This document shows positions 8,198 to 15,940 of a DNA stretch of 32,476 bases, in pieces. This DNA comes from Microcaldota archaeon (GTDB lineage Archaea; Micrarchaeota; Micrarchaeia; Micrarchaeales; Micrarchaeaceae): positions 1-32,476 of the forward strand of contig JAJZYW010000005.1 in NCBI GenBank assembly GCA_021797895.1. The letters run 5' to 3'. Both the position numbers and the translations under genes were made by a program. The notes below the pieces were generated by a model. The model saw nothing but the letters and a program-made list of their open reading frames with translations, had not been told where the DNA came from and ran no database searches. Every line of letters starts with the position of its first letter. The first letter of the stretch is position 1.

Positions 8198-9698
8198 CTG
8201 CCTTCCGCTTTTTTGACTGAATAGCTTTGACAGCGGCAGCTTTGCGGCTGGCGTGATCTTCTTTATTGCCCTGCATTGAGCCGTCGCTCCTGTCCTCCTT
8301 GCCCCTTGCATAGGAGAATATCCCGGCTATTATGAGCATCGCCATGAGGGCGAAGAAGGCGAAGTGCATGCCCGCAACAAAGCCCTTGCCCACTCCCCCT
8401 ATAACCTTTGATGTGCCTGCAAATATCTCGAAAGCGAGATACCTCGGCACTGCGGATGCTGCAGCCACGAATGCTATTATGAAGCTGCCTATGAGCCCCA
8501 GGCTGCTGAAGAGCCTTAGCGTTCCGGAAGCCGAGCCCCTGAGCTCTCCGCTCACATTTGCCATCACCGCGCTGTTGTTTGCTGGCCAGAACATCGCACC
8601 GCCAAATCCTGTTATTATGGTGCCGATAACTATCAGGTATATGGGCGATGAGACTCCGAGGACCAGTATGTAGAACAGCACGCCCGCAACCATCAGGGCT
8701 ATCCCAGCGGTTGCGATTGGCCTCGCGCCAAGCCTGTCAGAGTACCTTCCCATGCGCGGAGAGAGCACTCCGCTAACAACATAGCCCGGGAAGAGAATGA
8801 GCGAGGCGTCAAGAGGCGAATAGCCCCTTACCCCCTGGAGGTACATTATGAGAAGGAATGTGACGCCAAGGAAGCCTAGCCCCTGGAAGAGCGATGCAAG
8901 AAGGGAGTTCCTGAATATCTTGTTCTTGAACATGCTGAAGTTGATGGTGGGCATCTTGACATGCTTCTCTATCAGCACGAACGCTACCGCAAAGACTATC
9001 CCTACAATGAGGAGCGCCACGTTTAGCGACGTCACACCAACGGAGGAGTAGTTTATGCCTGCGTATGCAACCAATGCCACCGCGATGCCTATGGTCACCA
9101 TACCCGGAAGGTCTACCTTGTCTGCAGAGCGCTTGTTGTCCGTTATGTACTTAAGCCCTAGCGCAAGCGCGACTATGCCTATCGGCACGTTTATGAAGAA
9201 TATGTACCTGTATCCTATGAAAGTTGTTATGAACCCGCCAAGCAGTATGCCGAGGAGAGCGCCTATGTTCCAGCTCAGCCCTGTGTAGCCGTACGCCTTG
9301 CCTATCCTGTGGCGCTCGAACGTATCTGCTATTATAGCGCTGCTGTTGGATGCAAGCAGCGCGCCTCCCAGAGCCTGGAATGCCCTGGATATTATAAGCG
9401 TTATGTCTGTGGGAGCAATCCCGCACAGAAATGAGGATATGGTGAATATCGCGAAGCCGAGGTTGAACATCCTTCCCCTGCCGAATATGTCGCCTATCCT
9501 GCCGAACTGCGTCGAGAACACAGCCACGACTATCATGTAAATTAGTATGACCCATATTATGGTAGATATCGTGGAATGAAGCGCAGCAGTCATCGCCGGA
9601 AACGCAAGCAGCACTATCGTAGAATCTATCGATGCCATCAGCGTCCCGATTACAACGACTGCGAGTATCGTGTTCTCCCTAGACATAGAGATTCCCAT
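8184..9698 (-). CDS. DHA2-family (14-helix) MFS drug exporter
   Basis: A 504-residue membrane carrier of the EmrB/QacA group, which exports drugs or toxic compounds against protons. Helix 1 has LMASIDSTIVLLAFPAM (20-36) with the Asp typical of DHA2 carriers. Loop 2-3 has the MFS signature GRIGDIFGRGRMF (66-78). The order and number of hydrophobic segments fit 14 helices. The C-terminal tail after FSYARGKEDR is long, charged and basic. A TATA box (CCATATAAGC, minus, about 9728-9719) lies about 25 bases before ATG 9698, so the message is leaderless; a second Met follows four codons later. It converges on and overlaps the hairpin-protein gene by 14 bases. Confidence 0.9.
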   Translation of the reverse strand: MGISMSRENTILAVVVIGTLMASIDSTIVLLAFPAMTAALHSTISTIIWVILIYMIVVAVFSTQFGRIGDIFGRGRMFNLGFAIFTISSFLCGIAPTDITLIISRAFQALGGALLASNSSAIIADTFERHRIGKAYGYTGLSWNIGALLGILLGGFITTFIGYRYIFFINVPIGIVALALGLKYITDNKRSADKVDLPGMVTIGIAVALVAYAGINYSSVGVTSLNVALLIVGIVFAVAFVLIEKHVKMPTINFSMFKNKIFRNSLLASLFQGLGFLGVTFLLIMYLQGVRGYSPLDASLILFPGYVVSGVLSPRMGRYSDRLGARPIATAGIALMVAGVLFYILVLGVSSPIYLIVIGTIITGFGGAMFWPANNSAVMANVSGELRGSASGTLRLFSSLGLIGSFIIAFVAAASAVPRYLAFEIFAGTSKVIGGVGKGFVAGMHFAFFALMAMLIIAGIFSYARGKEDRSDGSMQGNKEDHASRKAAAVKAIQSKKRKAVSLP

Positions 9699-9774
9699 GA
9701 AGAAGACCGCTTTGCGTAGCTTATATGGGCAAACTTCTTAATAAAGATTGCTTTCCGACGCAGCAATTGAGGGG

Positions 9775-10665
9775 TTAGCGCCTCGCAAGCCTCACATTCG
9801 GGATGATGTCTACGCTCGGGACTTTGATGGATACCGACGCATCATCCTGCGCAAGTGCATCGTATGAATCCTTGGGCGCCAATGAGAACGATAGCGAGTA
9901 TATTCCCTTCAATGCCTCAATGTCAGAGAGCACTTTAAGAGCGGTCTCAGAGTCCAGATATCCCTTCATGCCGAAATCCTTGACTGCGGCAGACGCTATT
10001 TCAATCAGCTCGTCGTCCCACGACTTGGAAACCCTTCCCGAGTTTATTATCGCTTGCAGGGCTAGCTCATGCTTCGTCGCAGAATCGAGCGAGAGCATAT
10101 CGGCGTATAGCGGATCCCTTGCATCCAGCTCCGCTTCGAGGGCTTTTATCGCATTGAGCTCCGCCCTCAGCTGCCCGGGAGTGTACGCATCCGCTGCACC
10201 GCTCTTTGGAGTGACTATTCCATCAGGAAACACCTCGAACACTCTCCCGTCGGAGCCATCTCTTAGCATGTTCGCTATCTCGGAGGTGTGGACATGGTCT
10301 ATGCCCTTGGCGTTTGCCACACCGCACATTATAAGATACTTCTTTAGGCTTATCCTTGTGCATACTGTTTCGGAAAGCGTAGCGGCGAACTTTGAGAATG
10401 AATCGCACATCACCCTCGTCGCCCCGCATATGGATTCCTTTTCGCGCATGCCATAATTGTAATTGCTGAAGCTTGTTGCTCTCTCTATCTCCCTGACGGA
10501 GTCCTTTATCGCTTTCGAAAATGAGCCAATTTCCGTCTGCATGGCCATGCCGTCCGTCAGCAATCCATAGGCTGTGTCGTAGAAAAGCACTTTCGCTTTG
10601 TGGGCCCGTGCGGCGAGCGCCGCACTGTCTGCATCAACAGGTTTGCCAGCTTGCAAGTCCATCAT
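9775..10665 (-). CDS. Orphan protein next to the TnpB element
   Basis: A 296-residue protein from ATG 10665 (MMDLQAGKPVD). It is helical in the N-terminal two thirds, has a Cys-rich stretch (ESICGATRVMCDSF, ETVCTRISLKKYLIMCG) and ends in a beta-looking SVSIKVPSVDIIPNVRL. I recognise no family. The frame is open further upstream to 10746, but those codons lie in the end of the TnpB element, so they are not native. The element ends 31 bases before ATG 10665, so either the promoter was displaced or some native N-terminal codons were lost. Transcription might now come from the element. Confidence 0.55.
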   Translation of the reverse strand: MMDLQAGKPVDADSAALAARAHKAKVLFYDTAYGLLTDGMAMQTEIGSFSKAIKDSVREIERATSFSNYNYGMREKESICGATRVMCDSFSKFAATLSETVCTRISLKKYLIMCGVANAKGIDHVHTSEIANMLRDGSDGRVFEVFPDGIVTPKSGAADAYTPGQLRAELNAIKALEAELDARDPLYADMLSLDSATKHELALQAIINSGRVSKSWDDELIEIASAAVKDFGMKGYLDSETALKVLSDIEALKGIYSLSFSLAPKDSYDALAQDDASVSIKVPSVDIIPNVRLARR

Positions 10666-10696
10666 GTCGCCGTTAATGAGTGAATATGTCGAATAT

Positions 10697-10873
10697 GTGA
10701 CATCCTCCCCTGCCTGAAGGCAGGGGCTTCCCCTGCGTTCATGCAATCACTGCATCCCGCAAAGGATGTGTTTTGTCGGTTCTCAGTTCCTCGAGAACCG
10801 CCTCCCTTTGAGGTCTTACACTCTCTCCCTGAGCGTGACTTCCCCTCTGTCCGAGGGTAGCTCTTTTGAGTAT
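10697..10873 (-). ncRNA. Predicted TnpB omega RNA scaffold (copy 1)
   Basis: The 3' end of tnpB and the right end of the element, read on the minus strand. The perfect hairpin CCCCTGCC-TTCA-GGCAGGGG at 10726-10707 is followed by GAGGATGTCAC. The part inside the coding region (10804-10873) is identical over 70 bases to the second copy. In this family the omega RNA overlaps the tnpB 3' end and its guide is the sequence just outside the right end, here ATATTCGACATATTCA. The 5' border is a guess. Confidence 0.55.
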
Positions 10874-11962
10874 GTTTCTCGATGCGTTTACGTCTCTGTC
10901 TAGTGTCATTCCGCAAACGTTGCAGTGGTAGATCCTATCTTCTAGAGCCAGCCTTTCCGCCCCCTTCTTTATGTAATGGCAGTTGCTGCATTCCTGCGTC
11001 GTGTCCTTTGGATCTATCTTCATTACTTTCATACCAGCACTTTCAGCCTTGTATGAAAGCATGTTTATGAACCTGTTCCATGAAGCGTTCTGGATTGACT
11101 GTGCGAGACGGTGGTTCTTTACCATATTCTGAATATGAAGGTCTTCCACTGCAAATGATGTGTATCCTGAATTTACCAATTTATCTGACAGTTTATGTGC
11201 GAAGTCGTTTGATTGGTTTGTAACGTATTCCCATTCCCTTTGAAGCATTGATTTTGCGCCTTCTCTTCTCTTCGAGCCTTTGCTTCTTCTTGCGACTATC
11301 TTCTGCCATCTTGCGATTTTCTTTCTCTTTTGTTGCATGAACTTTGGCTTCTGGATTGTATGGCCGTCTGAAAGTGCAATGAAGTTGTTTAGCCCCATGT
11401 CTATTCCTACAGGGTTTATGTCATCCACTTCTGGAACTTTGATGTGGTTTATTGTGGTGAAGACCGCATAATAATCTCTTCCTCCCCTCTTTATTGCAAG
11501 CGTCTTTATTGTGCCTTCTATATTCCTGTGCATTTCTATTCTCATTGTGCCTATCCTTGATACGCGCAATCTGTCCTTCCTTATTGAGAAGGAGCCGTTG
11601 TCCTGCGGATATGTTATCGACTTGTATCTGTCCCTTGACCTGAATCTTGGAAATCCTGCCTTCCTGTTTCCTTCCCTGACTCTCCTGAAGAAGTTCAGGT
11701 ATGCCTTGAAAATCCTGAATTCAATCTCGCATCTTGTCTGCGAGTATAGTTTCAAGTATTTCTTGTCCTCTTGAATTATCTCTTTCACAAACCTGTTGAA
11801 CTGCGCCATCGAGACCTTTGTCTTTCCGTTGCGATAGGATGCAATTGACTTCTCAAGAATCCTGTTGTAGAACTGCTGTGCGAGAATAAGCTTCTCGTCT
11901 ATCTCTTCCTGCCTTTTGGCATCAGGATAGATTCTGAATTTGTAGGCTCTTGCCAGTTCCAT
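10739..11962 (-). CDS. tnpB: RNA-guided endonuclease TnpB
   Basis: A 407-residue, apparently intact TnpB, the ancestor-type of Cas12. It uses the omega RNA from the element's right end to cut DNA next to a short target-adjacent motif. The RuvC acids are present: D188 in GIDMGLNNF, E273 in AVEDLHI and D357 in DRDVNASRN. The zinc ribbon between the last two has Cys 325, 328, 347 and 350. The N-terminal half is the Arg/Lys-rich wedge region starting MELARAYKFRIYP. About 40 residues follow the last RuvC motif; at DNA level they overlap the predicted RNA scaffold. ATG 11962 fits the family N-terminus better than GTG 11971. A TATA-like GCATATATAAAAG lies just upstream. It may serve only to keep the element in place. 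Confidence 0.93.
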   Translation of the reverse strand: MELARAYKFRIYPDAKRQEEIDEKLILAQQFYNRILEKSIASYRNGKTKVSMAQFNRFVKEIIQEDKKYLKLYSQTRCEIEFRIFKAYLNFFRRVREGNRKAGFPRFRSRDRYKSITYPQDNGSFSIRKDRLRVSRIGTMRIEMHRNIEGTIKTLAIKRGGRDYYAVFTTINHIKVPEVDDINPVGIDMGLNNFIALSDGHTIQKPKFMQQKRKKIARWQKIVARRSKGSKRREGAKSMLQREWEYVTNQSNDFAHKLSDKLVNSGYTSFAVEDLHIQNMVKNHRLAQSIQNASWNRFINMLSYKAESAGMKVMKIDPKDTTQECSNCHYIKKGAERLALEDRIYHCNVCGMTLDRDVNASRNILKRATLGQRGSHAQGESVRPQREAVLEELRTDKTHPLRDAVIA

Positions 11963-12022
11963 TGCGCTCACTTTTATATATGCGCATAACCATTATATCC
12001 TTTGTTACAGCGGTTCGCTTTC

Positions 12023-12047
12023 ATCCCACCGCTAAAGCATGTGGGAT
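12023..12047. repeat. Hairpin at the probable left end of the TnpB element
   Basis: ATCCCAC at 12023-12029 pairs with GTGGGAT at 12041-12047 around a GCTAAAGC-containing loop. Its place upstream of tnpB fits a left-end hairpin. It also resembles right-end hairpins of related elements, so a relic of another insertion is possible. Confidence 0.45.
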
Positions 12048-12171
12048 TTCCCGCTCACGGTGTTAAATGTTTTGTGCATGTGGGACATTCGCAGGCGCAT
12101 TCACTTGCCCTGCCTTCAGCCGCGCCACATAGCAGGGATGGCTTAAAATCCTGTCTTGAATCTTCCAAAGC

Positions 12172-12184
12172 AATAAATATCTGG
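12172..12184 (+). promoter_or_regulatory. Extended TATA box with CTGG
   Basis: AATAAATATCTGG, starting 38 bases before ATG 12210. It is identical over 13 bases to the boxes at 17874 (minus) and 20606. Confidence 0.65.
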
Positions 12185-12209
12185 AAGCAGCAGGGATTGT
12201 GATGATTGC

Positions 12210-12566
12210 ATGAAGGACATGATGAGAAATGCAGAGGACGATTACAGGCGGTTCGCGAGAAAGGAGCTTGCAAAGCTGATGGCAATGTACGATTCTTATG
12301 ACAGGAACGGGATAAGCGCCAACGTTCTTGAGGAGAAGCCGAGTTTCCTTGGAACAAATGGGGTTCTTGAGCTTGTCGAAGGCGTCATAAACAAGGGAAT
12401 CGAGATTTTCGGCTCGTACGATGGGAAAACAAAGGAGATATTCCAGAAGGAGTTCAACGAAGTGATAGACAGGATAACGCGCGTCAACATGGAGAAGGCC
12501 ATGGACGCGATAGCCAGAAGCGACGATGAAGAGAGGTTCGACGCTTTCACGGTAAGGAGGGATTGA
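12210..12566 (+). CDS. Orphan helical protein
   Basis: A 118-residue, highly charged protein predicted to be all helical: DYRRFARKELAKLMAMYDSY, then ELVEGVINKGIEIF, then FQKEFNEVIDRITRVNMEKA. No membrane segment, cysteine pair or known motif is seen, and I recognise no family. ATG 12210 lies 38 bases after the start of the extended TATA box at 12172, the same distance as at 15903-15941. The next ATG in frame is three codons later. It belongs to the set of orphan genes with this promoter. After it, 12567-12654 holds nothing I can identify. Confidence 0.6.
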   Translation: MKDMMRNAEDDYRRFARKELAKLMAMYDSYDRNGISANVLEEKPSFLGTNGVLELVEGVINKGIEIFGSYDGKTKEIFQKEFNEVIDRITRVNMEKAMDAIARSDDEERFDAFTVRRD

Positions 12567-12654
12567 CGTTATTGGAGCGGCAGATTGGGGAAAGTGGGAG
12601 GGTCAATTTTCCACCTGGACTGAAAGACATGCTGTGCGACGAATGTTCCTGCAA

Positions 12655-12686
12655 GCTTTTAAAGGCTTTCCTTTGATATTCAAAGG
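12655..12686 (+). promoter_or_regulatory. TATA box followed by a perfect inverted repeat
   Basis: CTTTTAAAGG (about 12655-12664) is the TATA box of the membrane protein at 12693. At 12670-12686 the sequence CCTTTGATATTCAAAGG is a perfect inverted repeat with seven-base arms and a three-base spacer. It lies over the expected transcription start, which is where an archaeal repressor would bind. Confidence 0.5.
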
Positions 12687-12692
12687 ATAAAC

Positions 12693-13091
12693 ATGGCAAA
12701 ACAATCAATGCGTTCTAGGAAAGGCCAGTCGAACGTGGGTACGTTCGCACTCGAATTCGTGGGCAGCCTGTTCTACCTGGTACTGGTATACCTTATGGCT
12801 GCTGACGAAATGGTAGCAAGCCCCGTATTCGCAAACGTCGGAACATTCTGGCTGCCTGTATATGTAGGCATTGCAATAGTGTCCGCAATAGCGATGTTCT
12901 TCTTCAGCTTCACATACCTGGCTGACGCGAGCATACTGTCAGGCATGCATACGAAGAACATGGGACTGATACTCGCACTCGCTTCCGGAATTACCTTCCT
13001 GACACTGACGGTAGGGTCGGCGTACTTCATAGTCGCGCTGGTCGGATTCGTACTGTCGGTAATAGGGGGCATATCGGGATACAGGCTCTGA
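12693..13091 (+). CDS. Small four-helix membrane protein
   Basis: A 132-residue integral membrane protein. After a basic N-terminus (MAKQSMRSRKGQ) it has four hydrophobic segments at about 16-37, 51-76, 88-108 and 109-130, with a short HTKNM loop between helices 2 and 3. I recognise no family and the role is unknown. The TATA box at about 12655 gives a leaderless or nearly leaderless message from ATG 12693, and a perfect inverted repeat lies at the start site. A T-rich terminator follows. This clear control suggests regulated expression. Confidence 0.7.
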   Translation: MAKQSMRSRKGQSNVGTFALEFVGSLFYLVLVYLMAADEMVASPVFANVGTFWLPVYVGIAIVSAIAMFFFSFTYLADASILSGMHTKNMGLILALASGITFLTLTVGSAYFIVALVGFVLSVIGGISGYRL

Positions 13092-13094
13092 AGC

Positions 13095-13117
13095 CTTTTC
13101 CCTTTTTTCTTTTTTTT
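13095..13117 (+). terminator. T-rich transcription terminator
   Basis: Runs of T (CTTTTCCCTTTTTTC and eight further T) directly after the membrane protein gene. Archaeal RNA polymerase stops at such tracts without a hairpin. The opposing hydrolase gene ends at 13118. Confidence 0.6.
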
Positions 13118-14017
13118 CTAGCGCCTTGAGCCTGGGCTTCGCCCAAGCGTAGCAAGCGCCCACCGGATTATTTTTCCGGAAGGGAACCTGTTGTTTCTGA
13201 ACAGCGAATGGCCAGCACCATTGACCATCAGATATGAGAATTGGGACGATGAATCTCTCATAAGCACCCTAATCGCTTCTATTGGCTTGATTACCATATA
13301 CTCGTCAGCACTGCCAAAAATTGCAAGCACTGGAGCTTTGATCTTTGAGAATTCGACCAGCTTCCCCGATTTATAATCGAATATGTTTCCCTCAGGTCTT
13401 GATTTATCCGATGTGCTGAGGAATCTTGAGGCGGATATTATCCTCTGGTCGTATGACATCTTGCCTGGAGGCATCAGCGCATTGGGGTTCTTTCTTGCAA
13501 TCCGCTTGGCGAGCGCTACCCTTGCCGCAAATACAGTTTTGCTTCTGTAGTTGCGCAGGTCAAAGTTCCTGTCGTCAACGGGACTTAGCAGGACCAGCCC
13601 CCTGACTCGACTGTCCCTGTTTCTCGACAGGTAGTATACCGCTTTCTGGCAGCCCGTGCTCTTGCCCACAAGTATTATGTGCCTGTAGCCCCTTGATTCC
13701 AGGAACATTATTGCTCCGCGTATGTCTTTCTCGGAGTCCTCAAATCTCTCCATAGCGGATCCGGCAATGAGCTCCTTGCTTCCAGTGGCGTAGCCGAACG
13801 ACTCTATTATGTAGCTGCCCCTGTGCTGCATGGAGAAAAGCGCAATGCCTTCCTTGACTGACGCCTTGGCGAGCGCTTCGGCAGTGCTGCCGTAAAACGA
13901 GCCGCCGAGCCCGCTCACGTATAGCAGCGCAGAGCCTTTCTTGGCTTGAGGCTCGTAGAGCGCACCGTATAGCACAAGCCCGTCCGAAGCCTTGAAACTA
14001 ACTATGTCTGCAAGCAT
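13118..14017 (-). CDS. Alpha/beta hydrolase (serine hydrolase)
   Basis: A 299-residue soluble protein with the alpha/beta hydrolase fold. The nucleophile elbow is GKSTG with Ser120, the acid is probably D238 in FGSADEY, and the His is H270 in NGAGHSLF. The oxyanion region is YVSGLGGSFYGS (33-44). Substrates of such single-domain hydrolases are esters, amides or peptides; this one is not assigned. The frame is open further upstream, but that part lies under the divergent epimerase gene. ATG 14017 has a TATA-like CTTTTTAG about 30 bases before it and no competing start, so I take it as the true start. Confidence 0.85.
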   Translation of the reverse strand: MLADIVSFKASDGLVLYGALYEPQAKKGSALLYVSGLGGSFYGSTAEALAKASVKEGIALFSMQHRGSYIIESFGYATGSKELIAGSAMERFEDSEKDIRGAIMFLESRGYRHIILVGKSTGCQKAVYYLSRNRDSRVRGLVLLSPVDDRNFDLRNYRSKTVFAARVALAKRIARKNPNALMPPGKMSYDQRIISASRFLSTSDKSRPEGNIFDYKSGKLVEFSKIKAPVLAIFGSADEYMVIKPIEAIRVLMRDSSSQFSYLMVNGAGHSLFRNNRFPSGKIIRWALATLGRSPGSRR

Positions 14018-14093
14018 AGTAGGGATGCAATTCAAAACGCTAAAAAGCTTTTCATGCGATGTTGCATGCGGGTTTGAAGCTCCGGTGTGAAAC

Positions 14094-15014
14094 GTGGACG
14101 TTTTTGAAGGAAAGAAGGTTGTGGTAACTGGTGGCGCTGGCTTCATAGGGTCGAACCTAGTCAAGTCGATATACAAGAGCAATGAGGTGGCTGTCGTGGA
14201 CAGCATGAGAACAGGAAAGGAAAGCAACCTTCCGAGGGCGGCCATAGGGAAGGGATTCAAGCTGTTTAAGGATGATGCAAGGAACATTGGGCTGCACTGC
14301 AGCGACAGCGAGATAATTTTTCATATGGGATCATACTCCTCCTCAAAGATATATGACGAGAAGCCTTCACTTGTTGGCGAGACGCTCTCGGTAATAACTT
14401 CAGTCCTCGAATATGCGAGGAGGTACGATTCGGCGGTGGTGCTTGCATCTTCCTCTTCAGTATACAACGGAATAGCCCCGCCGCACAAAGAAGATGCCGT
14501 GCTCAGGGTCAGGAGCCTGAGCGGAGAGGCCAACATAGCCTCAGAGAGGCTCGGGGAGATTTACTCTGAGATGTACGGTATGAACATAACCGCGATGAGG
14601 CTGTTCTCAGTGTATGGATTCGGCGAGACCTCAAAGGGCGAATACGCCAACCCTGTAAGCCAGTTCATATGGGCGGTGAAGGCGAGAAGGCACCCGCTGA
14701 TATACGGCGACGGAAGCCAGAGGCGGGACTTTGTGTTCGTGAGCGACGTGGTTGAGGCGCTGAAGAAAGCCGTAGGGTATAAGGGCTTCGGGATATTCAA
14801 CGTGGGCACTGGCCAGAATTTCTCATTGAACGAGCTGCTGGAGAAGATATATAGGCAGTACGGCTCTGAAGTGAAGGCGAGATATGCTGATATACCAGTC
14901 AAGAACTACCTCGTTGAGACGCTTGCAGACACGACAAAGGCAAGCGAGGTGCTCGGCTTCAGGGCTGAGATATCGCTCGACCAGGGCATAAGCATGCTTC
15001 TCGGAAGAAGATGA
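14094..15014 (+). CDS. NAD-dependent epimerase/dehydratase-fold protein lacking the Tyr-Lys dyad
   Basis: A 306-residue extended short-chain dehydrogenase of the nucleotide-sugar epimerase (GalE-like) group. The NAD loop VTGGAGFIGSN is at 11-21, the catalytic Ser region ASSSSVY at 118-124, and MRLFSVYG and YGDGSQRRDFVFVSDVVEA follow as in sugar epimerases. The usual YxxxK dyad should lie at 147 and 151; the sequence there is NIASE, so Tyr is Asn and Lys is Glu. Normal hydride-transfer chemistry is therefore doubtful. It may bind NAD and a nucleotide sugar without catalysis, or use other residues. The start is GTG 14094, since a stop lies just upstream. It is divergent from the hydrolase and ends four bases from the dienelactone hydrolase. 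Confidence 0.85.
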   Translation: MDVFEGKKVVVTGGAGFIGSNLVKSIYKSNEVAVVDSMRTGKESNLPRAAIGKGFKLFKDDARNIGLHCSDSEIIFHMGSYSSSKIYDEKPSLVGETLSVITSVLEYARRYDSAVVLASSSSVYNGIAPPHKEDAVLRVRSLSGEANIASERLGEIYSEMYGMNITAMRLFSVYGFGETSKGEYANPVSQFIWAVKARRHPLIYGDGSQRRDFVFVSDVVEALKKAVGYKGFGIFNVGTGQNFSLNELLEKIYRQYGSEVKARYADIPVKNYLVETLADTTKASEVLGFRAEISLDQGISMLLGRR

Positions 15015-15018
15015 GCGC

Positions 15019-15840
15019 TCAGGAGGCGAGCTTCCTCCTGAAGAAATCGAGCACCATCGGCCAAGCTTCCTTCGCTGCGCTTGCATTGTAGTTGACAGGG
15101 TTTGTGTCGTTGAAGAACGCGTGAGACGCGCCAGGGAATATCTTCATCTGGAAGTCCTTTTCATTCTCTGCCATCGCTTCGACGAGATCCTTCAGAGTGG
15201 CATTTATGCGCTTGTCCCTGCCGCCGTAAAGCCCCATCACAGCGCCTTTGATTCCCTTCACCGATTCGGAAGGCGGACTTTCGCCGTAGAATATTATGGA
15301 TGCCTTGGTTTTTCCAGTGCAGGCTAGCAGTGCAGACATTCCGCCGCCAAAGCAGAAGCCTACGCTTCCTATCGCCCCCTTCTTCACGTTGCTTAGGGTG
15401 CCGAGGTACTCTACAGCTTTCTCAAGCTCGGCAGTGAGCTTGTCCCTCGGCAGATTGAATATCTTTGGCATCAGCGTTGAAACTGCAGCCCTCTTTGCCT
15501 CGTCGCCAATCTCGGCAAGCTTCTGCTTGGCGTACTCAGTATCCCTCTGCTTCTCGGGAGGGATTGACATGAAGAACTGCATCGTCGCCTTTATGTTTTC
15601 AGGAGTCATCTCAGGAGGCACTGCACCACTGGAGAACAGGTGCGGCGCTAACGCCACGTATCCTTCCCTGGCGAAGCGCTCCGCCACATCCTTTATGTGG
15701 CCATCCAGGCCCCATATCTCATGTATCACTATTATTGCTGGCGCCTGCTGCACGCCTTTCGGCTCGGCAATGAAAGCGTCTATCCCTTTTCCATTTGCAC
15801 CTTGGTACTTTATCATCTTGGAGCTTATTTCATTCTGCAT
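15019..15840 (-). CDS. Dienelactone hydrolase family protein
   Basis: A 273-residue cytoplasmic hydrolase. The Cys-Asp-His triad of dienelactone hydrolase is visible: Cys163 in GSVGFCFGGGM, Asp209 in YGGRDKRI and His240 in PGASHAFF, with the supporting Glu41 in IHEIWGL. Such enzymes open lactone rings or hydrolyse esters; the natural substrate here is unknown. It is slightly longer than the classical enzyme because of a helical insert at about 80-130. ATG 15840 is preceded at the right distance by AGGTG, so the GTG two codons upstream lies inside the Shine-Dalgarno and is not the start. No other gene is in its transcript. Confidence 0.88.
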   Translation of the reverse strand: MQNEISSKMIKYQGANGKGIDAFIAEPKGVQQAPAIIVIHEIWGLDGHIKDVAERFAREGYVALAPHLFSSGAVPPEMTPENIKATMQFFMSIPPEKQRDTEYAKQKLAEIGDEAKRAAVSTLMPKIFNLPRDKLTAELEKAVEYLGTLSNVKKGAIGSVGFCFGGGMSALLACTGKTKASIIFYGESPPSESVKGIKGAVMGLYGGRDKRINATLKDLVEAMAENEKDFQMKIFPGASHAFFNDTNPVNYNASAAKEAWPMVLDFFRRKLAS

Positions 15841-15891
15841 TTTCACACCTGTCTAATTTCGCATAGAAGGGATAAATCAATTTCGTAACAT

Positions 15892-15937
15892 AATTGGAAA
15901 GCGATAAATATCTGGGGCTTTCAATTGGAAGTGCGAT
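15892..15937 (+). promoter_or_regulatory. Extended TATA box with CTGG inside a direct repeat
   Basis: GATAAATATCTGG at 15903-15915, starting 38 bases before ATG 15941. It is flanked by two near-identical copies of one sequence: AATTGGAAAGCGAT at 15892-15905 and AATTGGAAGTGCGAT at 15923-15937. They are 31 bases apart, about three helical turns. Confidence 0.6.
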
Positions 15938-15940
15938 TTT

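Larger units (their letters stand above)
10697..12061 (-). mobile_element. IS200/IS605-type element carrying tnpB only (copy 1)
   Basis: The element has one gene, tnpB, and no tnpA transposase. The right end, shared with the second copy at 32048, ends in GGATGTCAC on the minus strand (10705-10697). A hairpin-forming stretch at 12023-12047 upstream of tnpB is the likely left end. The left border is approximate. The flanking ATTTAAC on the minus strand at 12068-12062 could be the target-adjacent motif. No target duplication is expected for this family. Without tnpA it can only move when another element supplies the transposase. Confidence 0.75.

Noticed and set aside
9959-9975. A GATATCTGG match to the CTGG box on the minus strand
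   Set aside because: It lies inside the coding region of the orphan at 9775, encodes part of GYLDS, and lacks the TAAAT part of the TATA box.
10666-10746. N-terminal extension of the orphan at 9775 into the TnpB element
   Set aside because: These codons come from the right-end hairpin and tail of the element, so they are not part of the native protein.
12023-12060. Independent relic of another IS right end upstream of tnpB
   Set aside because: It resembles right-end hairpins, but its position is as expected for the left end of copy 1; without a second complete copy I cannot separate the two.
14018-14287. Upstream extension of the alpha/beta hydrolase
   Set aside because: It overlaps the start of the divergent epimerase gene and lies upstream of the likely promoter; ATG 14017 begins the conserved fold.
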